Assembly (NCBI GenBank): GCA_001767195.1
Contig: MEKU01000011.1
Span: 1-38,716 of the forward strand
Reading direction: 5' to 3'
DNA from: Acidobacteria bacterium RIFCSPLOWO2_02_FULL_67_21
Lineage (GTDB): Bacteria; Acidobacteriota; Vicinamibacteria; Vicinamibacterales; UBA2999
Length of the DNA stretch: 38,716 nucleotides
Below are positions 33,494-38,716 of this stretch, piece after piece. The notes beneath the pieces were generated by a model. That model searched no databases. It had not been told where the DNA came from and worked only from the letters and a program-made list of their open reading frames with translations. Numbering within the stretch: position 1 is the stretch's first letter; every line of letters begins with the position of its first letter. The translations under genes and the position numbers were made by a program.

Positions 33494-36400
33494 TCAGAAG
33501 CTAACCTGGGCCCCCACTCGTATCAGTCGCCCGGCAAGAATTTCCTGCGCGTTCAACCACGCCGGCCCGTATCGACTGTTCAACTGCTGGACCGAGTTCG
33601 CGTTGAACGCGTTATAGAGGTCTAAATTGCCTTCCACCCGGAACCGTCCGAGCTCGAAGATCCGCGTGAACCGGAGGTCCACCTGCTGTGACCGTTCCTC
33701 AAACATCGTCTGAGGCGGAATCAAGTTCAGGGTGACCGTCGCATTGCATACGGCAGCGCCCCGGCAGGACCCCATATTACGCCCGAGCGATGGCGCAATC
33801 TCGGCATTTCTTGCCACGTAGCTGGCCTGGACGGGCAGACCGGGAAGGTTCTGGTACACGGCGCTCGCCCGGAAATCCCATGGTAACGGATAGACCAGCA
33901 GGAACTTAACCTGCGTCTCGGCCGACCAGGGCGGCGTCACGCGGCAATGGTAGAGGTCCTGGCCGGAGTTGACCACATAGCAAGTATCGGTCACCGTCCG
34001 ACCGGTACTCACGCCACCCTGCAGCGTGACCCCCTGGCCCATCCGGGCGCGGACGTTGACATCGACGCCGTTGAAGACCTGAGACGGCTCGCCGAAATTG
34101 TCAGCCTGGGTGATCACATTCTCCACCCGCCCGAACACAGCGGGCCTGATGTCGTACAGGCCGCAGATCCGGCTGCCGCTGATGCCGCTCGGCAGCCGTG
34201 AATCGGTGGGGGCCGTGATGCAGTACTCGTCGTACTGCGATGGATCGACCGCCTGGTTCCTGGTGACCTGCTGGTTGCCGTACGACGTCCGGAAGTACCC
34301 GACATTGACGCCGAGCCCCGGACGCAGCTCGTGCTCGATCGCGATCGACCCTCGCCACAGAAACTCCTGCGCGTCCTGGAATCCGTTCAGGATTTCGTCG
34401 GCATACCGGGTGCCCCGTAGTCCGGTGAGCACCTGCCCGAAGTTCTGGTCCGACAGCGCGCCGCACTCGCCGTTCGCGCCGGGGATCGCGGGGCCGAGCT
34501 CGCAGTCGGGTATGTAGTTGCCGTTCGCGTCGTTCCAGGTGCGCGTGGCGCTGTTGGCCTGCTGCAGAATCGGCTGGTTGAGCGCGACGTTGTTGTTGCC
34601 CGTCGACGATGTCCCGAGGACGTACCGGCCGACCGACGCCTTCAGCGCCGTGCGGCCGTTGCCGAAGATGTCGTAGGCCACGCCAAGGCGCGGGTTCAGG
34701 TTCTTCCAGTCCGGCACGTTCGTGACTTCCGGGAAGTCCCGCGCGGGCACGAAGTAGCCGGCGGCAAACGACTGCGCGACCGCCGTGGCATTGAACGAGT
34801 CGTAGCGCAGGCCCATGTTCAGCGTGAGCTTGCGGATCGTCCACTGGTCCTGCACGAACGCCCCCACTGTGGTCGAGTCGCTTGCACGACCGAGCGGCGT
34901 GGCGTAGACCGTCACGGACAGCGGCACGCGATCGCGGAACGCGTACGACCGCGCGCCGTGGATCTGATCGATCGCACGCTGATTCTTGTTCCGGAACGTG
35001 TACCACTGGTAGGTGAATCCGGTCTTGAACGCGTGGGAACCGGTGATGTACGACGTGGCAAATCGCCAGTTGTACTGGTCGTTCACCGACTGCGTCGAAT
35101 AGCAGCACGGGTTGCCGATGTTGCCCGGCGTGATGCTGCCGGCGCGCGCGCCGTACGTGATGCCGAGCGCCTGATCGGTGATGGCGAAGTCGGTGATCTT
35201 CGTCGGTTCCGGGCGCTTCGAGTTGATCGTCGTCTTGTTGAGCGAGGTGCCGCCCTCGAAAAGGAGGCGGGCGGTCATCGGCCGGCTCCACGACGCGGTG
35301 ATTGCGGTGCTCGGGTTGTAATGGTGGTCGCCGTTGGCCTCCTGCGACGCCGTCGCGACCACCGAGTTCGGGCAGTTGCAATTGTCCTGCACGCTCCAGT
35401 ACGCCGCAATCTTGTCCTTGGCCGACGCCTGCCACGTCAACCGCAGCGAGGCATCCTTGAAGTAGTCGTTCGAGTACGCCGGCCGGCTCGCATCCGGCTC
35501 GTAGAACAGCGTGGTCGGCCGCCGCGGATCCGCCGGCAGCGGCGATACGCCGTGCAGCCGGTTGAAGAAGTTGCCGGCAAAGTACCGCGACGCCACCCAG
35601 TCGCGGACGCTCCCGAAGTACCACAGCGTGTCTTCCTTGATCGGCCCGCCGGCACCGCCGCCCCACTGATAGCTTTCGCGCAGCGACGGGGTCGACGTCA
35701 CGCCCCGGCGGCGGAGCGAGTCGCTCAGGTTGTCGCTCTGCAGATCCGGATTGCTGTAGCTGAAGCCGAAGTTGCCCGCAAAAACGTTGCCGCCTTCCTT
35801 CGGCACGATGTTCACGCGGACGCCGCCGCTGAACGTCTCCGCCGAGGTGCCCGCCAGCTCCACCGCGACCTCGCCGACCGAGAAGGGATTGAAGCTGTAC
35901 ACGGAGCTGTTCAGCATCGTGAGGTTCAAGCCTTCCTGGTTGACGTTGATCTCGTTGGTGCGGCCGCCGTGGACCGCGAAGGCGGCGCCCCGCTCGCCGG
36001 AGATGCCGCCGACATCCTGGCTGGCACCGCGCGCCGCAGGAATCATCGTGGCGTACGACCCGAGCCGCCGGGTCGTGGGCAGCGCATCCAGCGTCGCGGC
36101 CGAGAGCGTCGTCTGCTGCAGCGTGTTCCGCGTGTCGACGAGCGGCGCGGCGCCCGTGACGGTCAGCGTCTCTTCGAGCGCGCCGACCGGGAGGTCCGCA
36201 TTCACGGTGGCCGTGAAGCCGACGGTCAGCTCGAGCCCCTCGCGGCGGACCGAGCCGAAGCCAGGCAGGCTGAAGGTCACGGTGTACACGCCGGGGCGGA
36301 GATCGACGATCTGATATCGGCCCTGGCCGTCGGTGACTGCCGTCCGGACCTTCTCAATCAGGGGGGGCTCGCAGCCTCGACCGTGACGCCGGGCAGCACC

Positions 36401-36540
36401 GCGCCCGACGTGTCGCGCACGACACCTGCAATCGAACCCGCCGCCACGCCTTGTGCGGACGCGTTCGACGCCAGCACGCTCCACGCGGCCATGACCACGC
36501 AGCACGCCACCCTCGAACTGCTCGGCATACCCTGACCCAT
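33494..36540 (-). CDS. Oar-like TonB-dependent receptor, frameshifted at a C7 tract
   Basis: The N-terminus lies in one frame: ATG 36528 or 36540, signal peptide ACCVVMAAWSVLASNASAQG, then SIAGVVRDTSGAVLPGVTVE and ends EAASPP-stop. The rest lies in the next frame from LIEKVRTAVTDGQGRYQIVD to the terminal VGAQVSF, about 950 residues. The two join at seven C on the minus strand (36361-36367); eight C would restore one continuous protein. The receptor has the regulatory domain (DLRPGVYTVTFSLPGFGSV), a plug (FAVHGGRTNEINVNQEGLNL) and a barrel (LNMGLRYDSFNATA, LRFTRIFELGRFRVEGNLDL). It could be a real null, a slipped-strand switch or a sequencing error. It is the first gene before the cytochrome-propeller gene. 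Confidence 0.88.
36361..36367. repeat. Homopolymer G7/C7 tract at the receptor frameshift
   Basis: Seven G on the plus strand (seven C in the coding sense). One extra base joins the two receptor reading frames exactly. Confidence 0.85.
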
Positions 36541-36554
36541 TCCACATCTGCCAA

Positions 36555-36595
36555 CGTAGTGCCCGGCTTCAGCCGGGCTGAAGCCCGGCACTACG
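36555..36595. repeat. 41-base double form of the dispersed palindrome
   Basis: The element begins CGTAGTGCCCGGCTTCAGCC and ends GGCTGAAGCCCGGCACTACG, the same architecture as 22736-22776. It sits just upstream of the frameshifted receptor gene, between it and the pseudouridine synthase gene. Confidence 0.9.
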
Positions 36596-36649
36596 CACCG
36601 AAGAAAGCTCGAAATACGGGGGCATCCTACGCCTGACCGGAGGCGATGG

Positions 36650-37603
36650 TCAATCACGCAGCCGATCGATCAGGGCGCGCATGTCGTCGGGCAGGGGCGC
36701 TTCGAACGTCAGGAGGCGGCCGTCCGACGGGTGCCGGACCGACAGCCGCCACGCGTGCAGCGCCTGCCGCTCGAACGGGATCGCAGAGGCGTCGTGCCCC
36801 TGCGGGCGGTACACCCGCTCGCCGACGAGCGGGTGCCCCCGGCGCGCCGCCTGTACGCGAATCTGATTGCGCTTGCCGGTATCCAGCCGGACCTCCACGA
36901 GCGCCGCCGGGGGAAAGCGCTCGCGCACGCGGTACAGGCTGACCGCCTCTTTGGCCCTGGGGTCGCGCGGGTGCGCCGGCTTCTGCACGAGCGCCCTCGG
37001 GTCCCATGTCAGGAGATCGCGCCACGTCCCCTCGGGCGGAACGGGATGGCCGTGAAGAATCGCCAGATACACGCGCTCGGGCTCCCGTCGCTCGAACTGG
37101 TCCTTGAGCTGCTGTTGCGCGAGTGCGTTCTTCGCGAACACCACGATCCCGGAGGTGTCCCGATCGATCCGATGGACGACGAGCGGCCGGCGGCGCCGGC
37201 CGGACCGCATGTGCTGCCGCACGTATTCCTGCGCGGACGCGGCATCCCTCCGCTGCTGCAGCGGCACGGCGAGGAGCCCGGCCGGCTTGTTGACCACGAT
37301 GAGCGCCGAGTCCTCGTACAGGATCTGCAGCGCACCCGCCGTTGCCGCCCGGCGACGGGCGCTGCCTGGCCGGTCCATCCAGATCCCGATCGCGTCGCCG
37401 GCGCGCAGGCGCGTCCCCGCGTCGTCTATCTTCGCCTCCGCGCTGTTGATGAAGACTTTGCCCCTGCCGAGTGCGTCCACGGCACGTGGCCGCGAGCCAA
37501 GCCGTTCGGGCGCCGCCAGGAACTTGTCGAGCCGGACTCCGGCATCGGTGCCCGACACCGTCCAGGACGGCAGTGTCCGTTGAGACGCTCGCACCCGAGG
37601 CAT
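36650..37603 (-). CDS. RluA-family pseudouridine synthase
   Basis: The 317-residue enzyme isomerises uridine in rRNA or tRNA. It has an N-terminal S4-like RNA-binding domain (GVRLDKFLAAPERLGSRPRA, GRGKVFINSAEAKIDDAGTR), then ILYEDSALIVVNKPAGLLAV and the catalytic motif HRIDRDTSG with Asp147. RKR-type RNA-contact segments (DTGKRNQIRVQAARRGHPLV) and the closing FERQALHAWRLSVRHP complete the fold. Length fits the RluA/RluC/RluD group; the exact target site cannot be assigned. The start is ATG 37603. It appears to be a single-gene unit. Confidence 0.95.
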   Translation of the reverse strand: MPRVRASQRTLPSWTVSGTDAGVRLDKFLAAPERLGSRPRAVDALGRGKVFINSAEAKIDDAGTRLRAGDAIGIWMDRPGSARRRAATAGALQILYEDSALIVVNKPAGLLAVPLQQRRDAASAQEYVRQHMRSGRRRRPLVVHRIDRDTSGIVVFAKNALAQQQLKDQFERREPERVYLAILHGHPVPPEGTWRDLLTWDPRALVQKPAHPRDPRAKEAVSLYRVRERFPPAALVEVRLDTGKRNQIRVQAARRGHPLVGERVYRPQGHDASAIPFERQALHAWRLSVRHPSDGRLLTFEAPLPDDMRALIDRLRD

Positions 37604-37762
37604 TCCGAGAATTGTAGGAGGATCCGTCCGATGTTTCTGCTCGCTGGAGCCGGCGCCGCAGCGCTTGCCGTGTCCGGAGGCTTCAGATGTGGCGCGACAT
37701 CTGTGAGCTGGAGAGTGAACGGCTGCGAATGCAGCCGCGGCGTGCGAGGGGGACCGCTTAGG

Positions 37763-37972
37763 TCAGCTCTCTTCCTCGATCTGCCAGTCGGCCAGCGGCT
37801 GCGGGCCGGGAACGATGCCCTCTATGTCGGGATCGACGCCGTCGGGCGGACGCTCCTGCGAAGACTTCCGCACCTTCGCGTCCTGTCGCTTGGCCGCCTT
37901 CTGCTGACGCCGCTCGCTCAGCGCCTTTTCGCGCTCGCGCTTTGCCGCCGTCGGTCGTGCATTCCGTGCCAT
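37763..37972 (-). CDS. Small basic hypothetical protein, 69 residues
   Basis: ATG 37972 has a good ribosome site (AGGAG six bases upstream). The first ~45 residues are Lys/Arg/Ala/Gln-rich and probably a single helix (TAAKREREKALSERRQQKAA). The C-terminal part, DPDIEGIVPGPQPLADWQIE, is acidic and ordered-looking. I recall similar short proteins beside RNA-binding or cold-shock genes but know no function. It lies downstream of the RRM gene in the same direction, separated by a hairpin-forming heptamer repeat. Confidence 0.7.
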   Translation of the reverse strand: MARNARPTAAKREREKALSERRQQKAAKRQDAKVRKSSQERPPDGVDPDIEGIVPGPQPLADWQIEEES

Positions 37973-37987
37973 GGCCTACTCCTAGTC

Positions 37988-38061
37988 GGTAGCCGGTAGC
38001 TGGTAGCCGTTCTGGGTTCCTGGTTCTGGCTCCTGCTACCACCTACCGACTACCAGCTACC
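37988..38061. repeat. Heptamer-phased inverted repeat (GGTAGnn / CTACCnn)
   Basis: GGTAG occurs at 37988, 37995 and 38002, and CTACC at 38036, 38043, 38050 and 38057, each set at exact seven-base spacing. The two sets are complementary and can pair around a central loop of about 30 bases. The block fills the gap between the RRM gene and the small basic protein gene. Confidence 0.85.
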
Positions 38062-38070
38062 AGCCAGCCC

Positions 38071-38412
38071 CTACCAGCGCGGTTCGGTGCGGCGCCCGGG
38101 TCTGCCCCGTCCGCCGCCGCGCGGCCGGTCGCCGCCGCCGCCGAACCCGCCGTCGCCGCGCGGTGCCGGCGGCCGCGCCTCGTTGACTGTCAACGCGCGC
38201 CCCCCGAGCTGATGCCCGTTGAGATCGGTGACCGCCTTCTGCGCGTCCTCGTCGCTGGCCATCTCGACAAACGCGAAGCCGCGCGGCCGCCCGGTCGCGC
38301 GGTCGCGGACGACAGACACGGTCTCGACCTGTCCCGCCTGCCCGAACAGCGTTTCGAGCTCCTGCTCCGTCGTTTCATAGGGAAGGTTGCCCACGAACAA
38401 TTTCCGGCTCAT
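38071..38412 (-). CDS. RRM-domain RNA-binding protein with Gly/Arg tail
   Basis: The 113-residue protein is a single RNA recognition motif with RNP2 LFVGNL and RNP1 RGFAFVEM, followed by a glycine/arginine/proline-rich tail (GGFGGGGDRPRGGGRGR). It resembles the bacterial and cyanobacterial Rbp proteins, thought to bind single-stranded RNA. The start ATG 38412 has AGGAG five bases upstream; an in-frame ATG 18 codons earlier lacks this and adds non-conserved residues. It is divergent from the phosphorylase gene. Confidence 0.93.
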   Translation of the reverse strand: MSRKLFVGNLPYETTEQELETLFGQAGQVETVSVVRDRATGRPRGFAFVEMASDEDAQKAVTDLNGHQLGGRALTVNEARPPAPRGDGGFGGGGDRPRGGGRGRPGRRTEPRW

Positions 38413-38569
38413 GTCGTCTCCTGTGGCCTCAGCTCTGGCTCGTGGGCGCAGGAGATTGCGAGTCAACGGGGCTCGAATCTGATACGCAGGTCGGCGGGCT
38501 CAGCTTGGGCGGCAGGCACAGAATATCACCAAATGCTACGATGACGGCTTTGCCCGCAGGGATCGCCGA

Positions 38570-38716
38570 TTGACCGCACTGCCCGAACGGATCGCACGCC
38601 TCGATGAGCTCGCCCGTGACGTGTGGTGGAGCTGGACCCCCGACGCGCGGAACGTCTTCCGTCGGCTCGACTACGCGCTCTGGCGCGTGACCGCGCACAA
38701 CCCGGTGCGCATGCTC
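38570..38716 (+). CDS. Alpha-glucan (glycogen) phosphorylase, N-terminal part
   Basis: The last 49 codons of the window read LTALPERIARLDELARDVWW, then SWTPDARNVFRRLDYALWRV and TAHNPVRML. This is the N-terminal domain (DUF3417-type) of alpha-glucan family phosphorylases, where ELAxNLWWSWxPxAxxLFxxLDxxLWxxxxHNPVxLL is the hallmark. These enzymes release glucose-1-phosphate from glycogen or maltodextrin. The likely start is TTG 38570 with an AGGGA ribosome site about eight bases upstream; no ATG is available in frame. The gene runs off the end of the window. Confidence 0.85.
   Translation, partial: MTALPERIARLDELARDVWWSWTPDARNVFRRLDYALWRVTAHNPVRML

Noticed and set aside
34958-36535. 525-codon plus-strand frame opposite the frameshifted receptor
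   Set aside because: It is the antisense shadow of the receptor barrel and plug.
37988-38061. CRISPR array
   Set aside because: Repeat units are seven bases with two-base gaps and occur as complementary blocks; there are no spacers of 25-40 bases and no cas genes.
38541-38571. ATG start ten codons before the phosphorylase segment
   Set aside because: That frame stops at once (TGA overlapping the TTG start) and is not in frame with the phosphorylase sequence.

Overview
The window is high-GC bacterial chromosomal DNA. Several features suggest an Acidobacteriota genome, probably Vicinamibacteria-like: two Oar-like TonB-dependent receptors with an N-terminal carboxypeptidase-regulatory (CarboxypepD_reg) domain, a receptor next to a c-type cytochrome/virginiamycin-B-lyase-like propeller protein, a BlaI/M56 pair, many dispersed GTAGTGCC(C/G)GGC palindromes, and frequent GTG starts. 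This lineage call is inference from gene content; no marker such as 16S rRNA is present.

Layout. 1-2200 is a decayed accessory patch. It begins inside a tRNA-Lys(CTT) and carries a minus-strand mobile-element type protein whose frame runs open into the tRNA antisense, a PD-(D/E)XK-like endonuclease relative with an odd 5' end, a broken HNH-type gene and a possible TetR tail. 2242-2712 is an SRPBCC protein. 3637-5765 is a textbook heat-shock unit: consensus promoter, CIRCE operator, groES-groEL and a terminator. 6988-11602 is a compact signalling operon: a winged-helix protein, a double-domain KaiC-like ATPase that keeps a Ser-Ser pair at the KaiC phosphosite position, and a hybrid histidine kinase with a PocR-like input domain. 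A small zinc-ribbon gene follows. 11842-15361 (minus) holds a B12-binding radical SAM enzyme and a BlaI-M56 protease pair with a promoter flanked by two palindromes.

15358-17285 is a second graveyard. A Crp/Fnr gene has lost both start and stop and is bounded by gene fragments and a transposase tail; two small conserved hypothetical genes follow. 17506-20234 is a fur/perR-katG peroxide operon whose promoter contains a palindrome exactly between -35 and -10. A divergent single-domain response regulator follows; both this gene and fur look leaderless.

20770-27251 (plus) encodes a secreted protein, a lipoprotein built from a tandem duplication, a TonB-dependent receptor and a dicarboxylate/amino-acid:cation symporter whose coding sequence contains a perfect four-tract G-quadruplex motif. 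A tRNA-Leu(CAG) follows. 27738-36540 (minus) is a likely envelope/periplasmic set: a second Oar-like receptor (frameshifted at a C7 tract), a cytochrome-propeller protein, a YVTN-type propeller, a diheme cytochrome carrying a dispersed palindrome inside its coding region, an FkbM-like protein and a class I methyltransferase. The remainder holds an RluA-type pseudouridine synthase, a small basic protein, an RRM RNA-binding protein and the start of an alpha-glucan phosphorylase.

The most novel-looking items are the KaiC/hybrid-kinase operon, the dispersed hairpin family (including a nested copy between two genes and one within a gene) and the two mosaic remnant regions. No CRISPR array was seen.
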